Below are positions 1 through 6,823 of a DNA stretch of 14,113 nt, in pieces. Under the pieces are notes generated by a model. It searched no databases, had not been told where the DNA came from, and saw nothing but the letters and a program-made list of their open reading frames with translations. This DNA is from Chloroflexota bacterium. GTDB taxonomy: Bacteria; Chloroflexota; Chloroflexia; Thermomicrobiales; UBA6265. A program made the translations under genes and the position numbers. Numbering within the stretch: the first letter of the stretch is position 1; the number at the start of each line of letters is the position of its first letter. Location of the stretch: positions 1-14,113 of the forward strand of contig JAFAEX010000222.1 of NCBI GenBank assembly GCA_023423795.1. Direction: 5' to 3'.

Positions 1-66
1 GCGCTTCGGTTGACCGAGGGCCGGCGGTTGCGCGTCCCGCGGATGCGCGGGGTCGTGGGCGGTTGG

Positions 67-1425
<1,359 letters not shown>

Positions 1426-1439
1426 GCATGGCTCCGGGG

Positions 1440-1474
1440 TGTCGGGTGCCGGGTGTCGGGTGTCGGGTGTCGGG
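1440..1474 (+). repeat. Heptad tandem array A, (TGTCGGG)x5, G-rich on plus
   Basis: Five consecutive 7-bp units are seen, the second being TGCCGGG, and GGGG at 1436-1439 precedes them. The array begins 1 nt after the four-helix-bundle stop codon, counted in the direction of transcription, and ends 4 nt before the GGAG of ffh. It therefore makes up nearly the whole gap between the two genes. Its GGG tracts separated by 4 nt meet the usual G-quadruplex pattern on the plus (template) strand. It is inverted relative to array B at 1869-1900. Confidence 0.95.
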
Positions 1475-1475
1475 A

Positions 1476-1856
1476 CTAGTCGGCTATGGAGTCGCGCGTT
1501 CGCGACGCGGCGAGTGCAGCACGAAGCCGATGAAGTTGGCGACCGATAGCGGCACAACGATCGAGCAATGGCTGGACGGCTTCGGACTCGACATAGTGTA
1601 GACGGGCGGCTAGCTCGAGGTAGGTTTCGACCTCCCCAAGCGAGCCGCGCGCGATGGAAACGAAGCGCAGGTAGTCGCCCAGATGGTCCCGCGATTTTCC
1701 CTCCGCAATGTTGGCGGCCACCGATACGGCTGCCCGTTGCAGCTGACTCGATAGTCCAAACGTCTCGTGGCGCGGGAACTCAGCCGAGAGTCGATAGACA
1801 TCTTCGGTCAGCGCCATCGCATCCTGCCATACGCGCAGATCCCGGAACCCATGCAT
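1476..1856 (-). CDS. Four-helix-bundle protein (S23/TIGR02436 type)
   Basis: This 126-aa protein has the family hallmarks: an N-terminal FRDLRVWQDAM block (4-14), FGLSSQLQRAAVSVAANIAE (33-52) and a third helix with YLRFVSIARGSLGEVETYL (62-80). Relatives include proteins encoded within 23S rRNA intervening sequences, and they share the fold of Avd, the accessory protein of diversity-generating retroelements. The molecular role of free-standing members is unknown. The ATG at 1856 gives the usual start (MHGFRDLRVW). The frame is open back to a GTG at 1883, but that part is encoded by array B. The ribosome-binding site is weak (GGTGGG). The gene is wedged between ftsY and ffh with inverted heptad arrays directly on both sides. 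By eye it is less GC-rich than its neighbours, with looser third-position use, consistent with acquisition by transfer. There is no reverse transcriptase or rRNA in the window. Confidence 0.9.
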   Translation of the reverse strand: MHGFRDLRVWQDAMALTEDVYRLSAEFPRHETFGLSSQLQRAAVSVAANIAEGKSRDHLGDYLRFVSIARGSLGEVETYLELAARLHYVESEAVQPLLDRCAAIGRQLHRLRAALAASRTRDSIAD

Positions 1857-1868
1857 CGGCCCACCCGT

Positions 1869-1900
1869 CCCGACACCCGACACCCGACACCCGACACCCC
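1869..1900 (+). repeat. Heptad tandem array B, (CCCGACA)x4, C-rich on plus
   Basis: Four perfect CCCGACA units (1869-1896) are followed by CCCC. This is the reverse complement of the unit in arrays A and C. The array begins 2 nt after the ftsY stop codon in the transcribed direction and ends 12 nt before the ATG of the four-helix-bundle gene, so the transcript there is G-rich (GGGUGUC repeats). Together with array A it forms an inverted pair enclosing only that gene. Confidence 0.95.
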
Positions 1901-1901
1901 G

Positions 1902-2873
1902 TCAGAACCCCTCGCCCTCCCCGAAGAAGAGCGAATCGACGTACGTTTCGGGGCGGAAATCGGCGAGGTCGGCGGCCTTTTCGCCGGTGCCGACGTAGGA
2001 GATGGGCATCCCCAGTTCCTTGGCGACGGAGAAGGCGATGCCGCCCTTCGCCGTGCCGTCGAGCTTGGCGATCATGATGTCGGAGATGGCGACGGCGTCC
2101 GAGAATTGTTTGGCCTGGACGAGGCCGTTCTGCCCGGTGGTCGCGTCGATGACGAGGATGGTCTCCTGCGGGGCGTCGGGCACCGTCTTCTGCATGATCT
2201 TGCGCAGCTTGGTCAGCTCGGCCATCAGGTTGTGCTTGGTGTGGAGGCGGCCGGCGGTATCCACGATCAGCACGTCGTAGTTGCGGGCGTGGGCGGCCTG
2301 CATGGCGTCGAAGACGACCGCGCCGGGGTCGCCGCCCTGGGCGTGGGCGATGACCGGCACCTCGAGCCGCTCGCCCCAGATCTTCAACTGGTCGATCGCC
2401 GCGGCACGGAAGGTGTCGCCGGCGGCCAGCAGCACCGAGCGGCCGAACCCCTTGTGGTAGGCGGCCAGCTTGGCGATGGAGGTCGTCTTGCCGACGCCGT
2501 TGACGCCGACGACCATGATGACGAAGGGGACGCCGCGCTGCAGGATTTTGACCTGCCGGTTGCGCGCCGATTCCTCCAGCAGGGAGATCATCTCCTCGCG
2601 CAGGATCTCGCGGGCGGCGTGCGGATCGAGGATGCCGGCGCCCTCCACGCGGGCGCGCAGGTCGGCCACGAGCTTCTGGGAAACGTCCCAGCCGACGTCG
2701 GCCTGGATGAGGAGCATCTCCAGTTCTTCGTAGAGATCCTCGTCGATGGCGGCGCGGTCGAAGAGGCGGGTGATCTCGGAGAAGACGCCGCCTTTGCGCG
2801 TCTTCTCCAGCCCCTGCTCGAGCTGGACGTCGGGGTTGCTCTTGCGGCGGAAGAACTTGAAGATCACGGGCAT
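1902..2873 (-). CDS. ftsY: SRP receptor GTPase FtsY
   Basis: FtsY is the membrane-associated receptor that pairs with Ffh and stimulates mutual GTP hydrolysis. The 323-aa product is an NG core, with little of the acidic A domain found in enterobacterial FtsY. An N-terminal basic segment FKFFRRK may contact lipid. The N domain spans about 15-105, and the G domain has GVNGVGKTT (123-131), DTFRAAA (153-159), DTAGR (205-209), AKLDGTAKGG (269-278; the usual motif is TKLD) and GTGE (295-298). For the start, the ATG at 2873 directly abuts GGAG, which is too close for normal initiation. The GTG at 2867, two codons in, sits 6 nt from the same GGAG, the spacing seen at ffh. The longer form is reported here, but the GTG may be the real start. 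Heptad arrays lie at both ends of the gene. Function is secure. Confidence 0.96.
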   Translation of the reverse strand: MPVIFKFFRRKSNPDVQLEQGLEKTRKGGVFSEITRLFDRAAIDEDLYEELEMLLIQADVGWDVSQKLVADLRARVEGAGILDPHAAREILREEMISLLEESARNRQVKILQRGVPFVIMVVGVNGVGKTTSIAKLAAYHKGFGRSVLLAAGDTFRAAAIDQLKIWGERLEVPVIAHAQGGDPGAVVFDAMQAAHARNYDVLIVDTAGRLHTKHNLMAELTKLRKIMQKTVPDAPQETILVIDATTGQNGLVQAKQFSDAVAISDIMIAKLDGTAKGGIAFSVAKELGMPISYVGTGEKAADLADFRPETYVDSLFFGEGEGF

Positions 2874-2881
2874 CTCCGGGG

Positions 2882-2916
2882 TGTCGGGTGTCGGGTGTCG
2901 GGTGTCGGGTGTCGAG
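2882..2916 (+). repeat. Heptad tandem array C, (TGTCGGG)x5, G-rich on plus
   Basis: Four perfect TGTCGGG units are followed by TGTCGAG. The array lies just upstream of ftsY, ending 5 nt before its GGAG. The junction CTCCGGGGTGTCGGGTG is shared with array A at ffh (from 1432), so the same sequence carries both the repeat edge and the Shine-Dalgarno site. Confidence 0.95.
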
Positions 2917-3018
2917 GGTCCCGCCCCATGTTCGCCGACCGCTGCTTCGGGTAGTGTGCGCGATCGTCGGGGCTGAATCTACGCCCCGACACCCGACACC
3001 CGACACCCTGAGAAGACG
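2917..3018. promoter_or_regulatory. Divergent promoter region of ftsY unit and MFS gene (putative)
   Basis: Both divergent transcripts must start in or near this stretch. The only weak hexamers seen are TAGTGT at 2952-2957 for the plus direction, with a poor TTCGCC 15 nt upstream, and TAGATT on the minus strand (2981-2976), whose -35 position would fall inside array D. Neither is convincing alone. The placement between two inverted heptad arrays is the notable point. Confidence 0.25.
2985..3008 (+). repeat. Heptad tandem array D, (CCCGACA)x3, C-rich on plus
   Basis: Three CCCGACA units are followed by CCC. The array is inverted relative to array C and separated from it by 68 nt with no gene. 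It ends 10 nt before the ATG of the MFS gene. Confidence 0.93.
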
Positions 3019-4209
3019 ATGCGCCGCCTTTCGCCCGTCCTGATCGCCGTTTACCTGCCGACCGCGCTGCTGGCCTTCGGGCAGGGGTTGTTGATCGCGA
3101 CGCTGCCGCTCTACGCGGACGGTTTCGGCGTGGGGTACGAACTGGTCAGCCTGGCGGTGGCGGCGGCGGCGTTGGGCACGCTGGCGACCGACGTCCCGGC
3201 CGGGGCGCTGCTGGCGCGCATCGGGTTGCGCCCGGCGATGATCGGCGGCTCGGCGCTGGTTGCCGCCAGCACGCTGGGGCTGGCGCTGACCGGCAGCTTC
3301 ACGGCGGTCGTGGTGCTGCGGGTGCTGGCCGGGGTGGGGACCGCGCTCTGGGCCCTTTCCCGCCACGCCTTCCTGACCGAGGCGATTCCCGCCGGGCAGC
3401 GCGGGCAGGCGCTGTCGGTGTTCGGCGGCATCAACCGGATCGGCGTGTTCGCCGGGCCGGTGCTGGGCGGCGTCGTCGCCGACCGCTTCGGGCTGGACGC
3501 GAGTTTCGTGCTATCCGCCATGCTGGCCGGGGCGGCGCTGGCGGTGTCGGTCGCGCTGCTGCCGCCCGCGCCGCGGCCGACGCAGGAGCGGGCGGGCACG
3601 CGTTGGCGGCTGGTCGGCGCGGCGCTGCGGTCGAACGGGCGGGATCTCGGCGCGGCGGCGGTGGCGCAGACGCTGGCGCAGGCGATCCGCGCCGGGAGGT
3701 ACCTGATCATCCCGCTCTACGGCGCGAACCGGCTGGGGCTGGACGCCGGACAGGTCGGCCTGGTGATGACCGCCGGGGCGATCGTGGACGTGTCGATGTT
3801 CGTGCCGGCTGGGTTCCTGATGGACCGCTTCGGGCGGAAGGTCGCCGCGGTGCCGAGTTTCGCGGTGATGGCGGTGGGCATCGCGCTGGTGCCGCTGGCG
3901 AACGATTTCGGCGGGTTGCTGCTGGCGGCGCTGGTGGTCGGACTGGGCAACGGCCTCGGCTCTGGCTCGATGATGACGCTCGGGGCGGACCTGGCCCCGC
4001 CCGGCGCGACCGGCGAGTTCCTCGGCATCTGGCGGCTGATCGGCGACGCCGGGGCGGCGGTCGGGCCGCTGGCGGCGGGCGCGATGGCGGCGGCGTTCGG
4101 GCTGGCCGGCGGGGCGTGGGCGCTGGCCGGGTTCGGGCTGGCCGCCTCGCTGGTGCTGGCCGTGCTGGTGCGGGAAACGCGCGCCGGGCCGCTGGACGGG
4201 GCGGGGTAG
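3019..4209 (+). CDS. Major facilitator superfamily transporter
   Basis: The 396-aa product is strongly hydrophobic with about 12 predicted membrane helices in two halves, split by a hydrophilic stretch near 183-208. The first helix is about 8-28. The cytoplasmic MFS motif A is clear in the second half (GFLMDRFGRK, 265-274) and degenerate in the first (GALLARIGLR, 62-71). A glycine/proline-rich GPVLGGVVADRFG (146-158) resembles motif C of drug-efflux members. The likely role is proton-coupled export of a small molecule, with unknown substrate. The ATG at 3019 gives a normal MFS N-terminus; the ribosome-binding site (GAGAAG) is weak and close. The gene stands alone, divergent from ftsY, and is followed by a hairpin terminator candidate. 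Confidence is high for the superfamily and low for the substrate. Confidence 0.93.
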   Translation: MRRLSPVLIAVYLPTALLAFGQGLLIATLPLYADGFGVGYELVSLAVAAAALGTLATDVPAGALLARIGLRPAMIGGSALVAASTLGLALTGSFTAVVVLRVLAGVGTALWALSRHAFLTEAIPAGQRGQALSVFGGINRIGVFAGPVLGGVVADRFGLDASFVLSAMLAGAALAVSVALLPPAPRPTQERAGTRWRLVGAALRSNGRDLGAAAVAQTLAQAIRAGRYLIIPLYGANRLGLDAGQVGLVMTAGAIVDVSMFVPAGFLMDRFGRKVAAVPSFAVMAVGIALVPLANDFGGLLLAALVVGLGNGLGSGSMMTLGADLAPPGATGEFLGIWRLIGDAGAAVGPLAAGAMAAAFGLAGGAWALAGFGLAASLVLAVLVRETRAGPLDGAG

Positions 4210-4274
4210 GCGGGCCGTAATCTGCCTTTGGCGTCGTCGCGCGAGCGACCGCCTGCTGGAGTTCGCTACATGCT

Positions 4275-4322
4275 CCCGGGACTGGAAGTCCCGGGCTACG
4301 AGAACGAAGTCCCTGCGGGACT
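4275..4322. repeat. Paired hairpin repeat with shared AGTCCC stems
   Basis: Two adjacent perfect hairpins are seen. CCCGGGACT and AGTCCCGGG (4275-4283/4287-4295) have a 3-nt loop, and AGTCCC and GGGACT (4308-4313/4317-4322) also have a 3-nt loop. The stems share a sequence, so alternative cross-pairing is possible. The spacer reads CTACGAGAACGA. The layout resembles dispersed intergenic palindromes of high-GC genomes; whether other copies exist cannot be seen from this window. Confidence 0.7.
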
Positions 4323-4366
4323 GACGGCGGGTAGATGCGTGACTGGAACTGGCAGCCAAGCGTCGC

Positions 4367-4413
4367 GCCCTGGCGGCATCGCCGTCAGGGCACTTCAGCG
4401 TCCTTTCTGTTTT
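4367..4413 (+). terminator. Probable intrinsic terminator of the MFS gene
   Basis: An 11-bp stem (4367-4377 with 4381-4391, one G-T wobble, 3-nt loop) is followed by a T-rich run at 4401-4413 (TCCTTTCTGTTTT). The T tract begins about 10 nt after the stem, so this is not a textbook terminator. It lies in the gap between the convergent MFS and deacetylase genes. Confidence 0.45.
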
Positions 4414-4442
4414 CAGCCCGGTCCTTCATGGCCGGGTCCCGT

Positions 4443-5567
4443 CTACAGCACCCCCCACCGCGCCCCGTGCACCTCGGCCGCCCGGTCGATCGCCGCGCCG
4501 GCGGGGCCGACCTCGGTCGCTTCGGGGATGCCGCCGAGCCACGCGTCGTACGGATCGACGTGGTCGGTGCGGACGCCGGAGAGCCCTTCCACGGCAGCCC
4601 AGGTGCAGACCGGGGCGTACCCCTGCGAGTAGCCGCCCTCGTGGCAGGCGACGAGGCGGCCCTCGCACACCTCGTCGGCGAGGGCGGCGAGGCGGGCGGC
4701 GAATTGGCGGAAGGCGTCGGCCGAACAGGCCATGCGGGCGAGCGGATCGACCCCGCTCGGGTCCTGCCCGGCGGAGACGAGGATCAGGTCCGGCGCGAAC
4801 GCGCGCAGCGCGGGCAGCACGACCCGGTCGAAGGCGGCGAGATAGCCGGCGTTGCCGGTGCCGGGCGGGAGGGGAATGTTGATGGTGAACCCCTCGCCGT
4901 CGCCGGTACCGGTGTCCTCGACCGGACCGGAGCCGGTGGGGTACCAGCCGTCCTGGTGGAGCGAGACGAAAAGCACCGAGGGGTCGGCGTGGAACGCGGC
5001 CTGGGTGCCGTTGCCGTGGTGCACGTCCCAATCCACGATGGCGACCCGCTGCGCGCCGTGGATGTCCTGCGCGTAGCGGGCGGCGACGGCGACGTTGTTG
5101 AAGTAGCAGAACCCCATCGCCCGGTCCGGTTCGGCGTGGTGCCCGGGCGGGCGCAGCAGGGCATAGGCGTTGCGCAATCGGCCGGACATGACGGCATCGA
5201 CGGCGACCAGCGCCCCGCCCGCGGCCAGCAGCGCGACGTCGTAGGTAGCGGGGCCGGCCGGGGCGAACTCGCCGGCGTCGCCGCCGCCGTCGAGGCAGAC
5301 CTGGCGGACGTGATCGACGTGGGCCGCCGTGTGGACCCGCTCGAGGTCGGCGCGGGCAGCCGGGCGCGGGGCCACCTCTTCGAGGTGGGCGAGCACGCCG
5401 GAGCGGCCGAGCAGCCGGTAGGCGCGGCCGACGAGTTGCGGGCTGGCGGCGTGCGGCTGCGGCTCCCAGATCGAGTCGGCCGGCACGGTGGCCGAGACGA
5501 CCGCGAGGCCGGTGTCGTGGTCCATGAACCGGCTGTCCCAGACGAGGCCGGTGCGTCCGCTGGTCAT
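4443..5567 (-). CDS. Histone deacetylase-like (class II) zinc amidohydrolase
   Basis: This 374-aa product is a complete arginase-fold deacetylase. Visible motifs are RPPGHHAEPDRAMGFCYFNN (139-158) with the catalytic His pair 143-144, DWDVHHGNGT (179-188) with zinc ligands Asp181 and His183, SAGQDPSGVDPL (265-276) with the third ligand Asp269, and EGGYSQGY (310-317) with the transition-state Tyr313. Bacterial members remove acetyl groups from protein lysines, acetylpolyamines or other small amides; the substrate cannot be read from sequence. There is no signal peptide, so it is probably cytoplasmic. The ATG at 5567 gives the usual N-terminus (TGLVWDSRFMDHDTG); an AGGGGG lies 11 nt upstream, rather far. 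A TACGAT hexamer on the minus strand (5615-5610) may be its -10 box. It is the downstream neighbour of a DsrE-family gene on the same strand, separated from it by an inverted repeat. Confidence 0.92.
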   Translation of the reverse strand: MTSGRTGLVWDSRFMDHDTGLAVVSATVPADSIWEPQPHAASPQLVGRAYRLLGRSGVLAHLEEVAPRPAARADLERVHTAAHVDHVRQVCLDGGGDAGEFAPAGPATYDVALLAAGGALVAVDAVMSGRLRNAYALLRPPGHHAEPDRAMGFCYFNNVAVAARYAQDIHGAQRVAIVDWDVHHGNGTQAAFHADPSVLFVSLHQDGWYPTGSGPVEDTGTGDGEGFTINIPLPPGTGNAGYLAAFDRVVLPALRAFAPDLILVSAGQDPSGVDPLARMACSADAFRQFAARLAALADEVCEGRLVACHEGGYSQGYAPVCTWAAVEGLSGVRTDHVDPYDAWLGGIPEATEVGPAGAAIDRAAEVHGARWGVL

Positions 5568-5620
5568 CGGCGGTGATTCCCCCTGCGCTTCGGCGTGATC
5601 CAGACCGGCATCGTAGCCGA

Positions 5621-5684
5621 GTCGAGGAGTCGAGGAGTCGAGAACACGGAGGTTTCTTCGTTCTCCTTCTCGACTCCTCGACTC
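5621..5684. repeat. Inverted 8-bp-unit repeat hairpin
   Basis: The left arm is GTCGAGGA twice and then GTCGAGAA (5621-5644). The right arm is TTCTCGAC, TCCTCGAC, TC (5667-5684). The two give an 18-bp perfect stem (5627-5644 with 5667-5684) with a 22-nt loop that itself contains GGAG/CTCC. The right arm ends 2 nt before the DsrE-family stop codon (5689-5687). It could end that transcript, though no T tract follows on the minus strand. A near-copy of the right arm occurs at 9402-9419. Confidence 0.85.
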
Positions 5685-5686
5685 GC

Positions 5687-6181
5687 TTACGGCTTCACGT
5701 ATGCGAACCCGTCGCGCTGGGCGACCACGAGTTCGACGACGCCGCCGAGGCGGATCTCGGCGAAAGCGGGAATGGCGTCGCGGGGGATGCCCTGGTCGTG
5801 CAGCGCGTTTGGGCAGACGAGGACCTGGATGCCGTGGGCGGCGAGGTCGGCAAGTTCCCGCGTCAGGACGTTGTCGCCCTGGAGGCCGAGCACGGCCGAA
5901 CCGTCGGCGACCACGCGGACATGCGCCCGCGGCCATTGCTGCGCAAGATTGCGGAGGTTGGAGAGGACGAACGGCCAGTTTTCGACCTGCGCGGCGTGGA
6001 GGACGACCTTGAAGTCGGGCGGGACATCCGGGGCGGCCTCCGGCGTCGCGGCGTCCTGCGCGGCCGCCTTGGGATGGAGATTCGCGATGGCGGCGACCGC
6101 GACCAACGCCGCGCTGCCCGACCGGATCGCCTCCCGGCGGGTGCGGCTTGCCGAACGGGCCGAATCGTCGATTGCGCCCAT
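5687..6181 (-). CDS. DsrE/DsrF-like family protein with Tat-like leader
   Basis: The 164-aa product has a C-terminal DsrE-like domain (about 56-164). It includes FKVVLHAAQVENWPFVLSNL, an HVRVVADGSAV strand/turn, VCPNALHDQGI with a single conserved-type Cys123, and the family-typical ending VVELVVAQRDGFAYVKP. Related domains carry sulfur or act in redox/sulfur relay, but a specific role is not assigned. The N-terminus has TRREAIRSG followed by a hydrophobic stretch and AAAQ (about 13-42), which looks like a twin-arginine signal with a cleavage site, suggesting export. The ATG at 6181 is preceded by GGAGG at 6-nt spacing, a strong ribosome-binding site. A TACGAT hexamer on the minus strand (6215-6210) could be its -10 box. 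Family assignment is good; export is inference. Confidence 0.85.
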   Translation of the reverse strand: MGAIDDSARSASRTRREAIRSGSAALVAVAAIANLHPKAAAQDAATPEAAPDVPPDFKVVLHAAQVENWPFVLSNLRNLAQQWPRAHVRVVADGSAVLGLQGDNVLTRELADLAAHGIQVLVCPNALHDQGIPRDAIPAFAEIRLGGVVELVVAQRDGFAYVKP

Positions 6182-6535
6182 GCTGCGCCTCCGTGGTGGT
6201 GGCTCGGCGATCGTACGCCCTGGCTGGGGAGATCGGTTCGAGCGCAGTCTAGCGGAGGGTTTCGTCCCGATTCGGGAGGCATGGGCACCGAACGGCGCGC
6301 CGGAGGCAGTATCGGCGCCGCTCGTGTGCGCCACTGAGTTGGCGTGACCCGATTGGCCGTCATTCGACCGCGATTGCGGGCGCGCGGGTACGCCGCCGGT
6401 TGGAGCCGCCGGCGACTTACTGGCTGTGCGAAGGGACGGTGGGCCGGCGGGCCTGAGGATGCGGAGATGTCGGAATGGGGCGTCATGCCGATTGGTATCA
6501 TCTGACGTGGCTGCACCAGGAAGACGAGGTGAACC
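6182..6535. other. 354-bp divergent intergenic region
   Basis: This separates the DsrE-family gene (minus) from the antitoxin gene (plus). I see no supportable gene. It holds the minus-strand ribosome-binding site and TACGAT hexamer of the DsrE-family gene, a GCCGCCGG direct repeat near 6400-6415, and a TATCAT hexamer at 6496-6501 about 35 bp upstream of the antitoxin start, with no recognisable -35 box. Confidence 0.5.
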
Positions 6536-6823
6536 ATGGTTGCCGAACCGGAGAGCCGGGCATTCGATCTCGAAGCGATCGATGAGCCGCTCGACGAATT
6601 TCTCGACCGGGTGGCTGGAGGACAGGGGCGGGTTGTCGTGCGCCGCGGCGGCGTGCCGCTCGTCGTCATCGAACCGGCGTCGTCTCGTTTGCGGCCCGAA
6701 GACATCGCCCTGTTGAACGAGGTCAGCGCCCTGTTCGCTGATGTCCCACTCGATGAAATCGATCGACAGGTCGATGCGGCAATCGCCGAGGTCCGGCGGC
6801 TGCGGCGAGAGCACGGCGAGTGA
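6536..6823 (+). CDS. Phd/YefM-like antitoxin
   Basis: The 95-aa acidic protein shows the Phd/YefM N-terminal pattern: a short helix (PLDEFLDRVAGGQ, 18-30), then GRVVVRRGGVPLVVIEP (31-47), the beta hairpin typical of this DNA-binding antitoxin fold. A charged C-terminal helical tail (LDEIDRQVDAAIAEVRRLRR, 72-91) would be the toxin-binding part. The expected role is to neutralise the co-encoded PIN ribonuclease and repress the operon. The ATG at 6536 has GAGGTG 5 nt upstream. Its stop overlaps the GTG start of the next frame by 4 nt (GTGA), the usual translational coupling of such pairs. The partner is interrupted, so this may be an orphan antitoxin. Confidence 0.75.
   Translation: MVAEPESRAFDLEAIDEPLDEFLDRVAGGQGRVVVRRGGVPLVVIEPASSRLRPEDIALLNEVSALFADVPLDEIDRQVDAAIAEVRRLRREHGE

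Noticed and set aside
1..66. 3' end of a gene such as rpsP after ffh
   Set aside because: Only 66 bp are visible. No frame shows recognisable ribosomal-protein sequence, so nothing can be called.
1426..1557. N-terminal extension of Ffh by 44 residues
   Set aside because: It is encoded by the heptad array and the end of the four-helix-bundle gene. The start at 1425 matches the family and has a well-spaced GGAG.
1476..1856. Diversity-generating retroelement because of the Avd-like fold
   Set aside because: There is no reverse transcriptase, template repeat or variable repeat in the window. The family match alone does not support a DGR.
1438..3008. Heptad arrays as a CRISPR array
   Set aside because: The units are 7 bp with no spacers, alternate in orientation between genes, and no cas genes are present.
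5568..5936. Longer HDAC-like protein starting near 5936
   Set aside because: The extra frame runs across the 8-bp-unit hairpin and the antisense of the DsrE-family gene. MTSGRTGLVWDSRF at 5567 is the family N-terminus.
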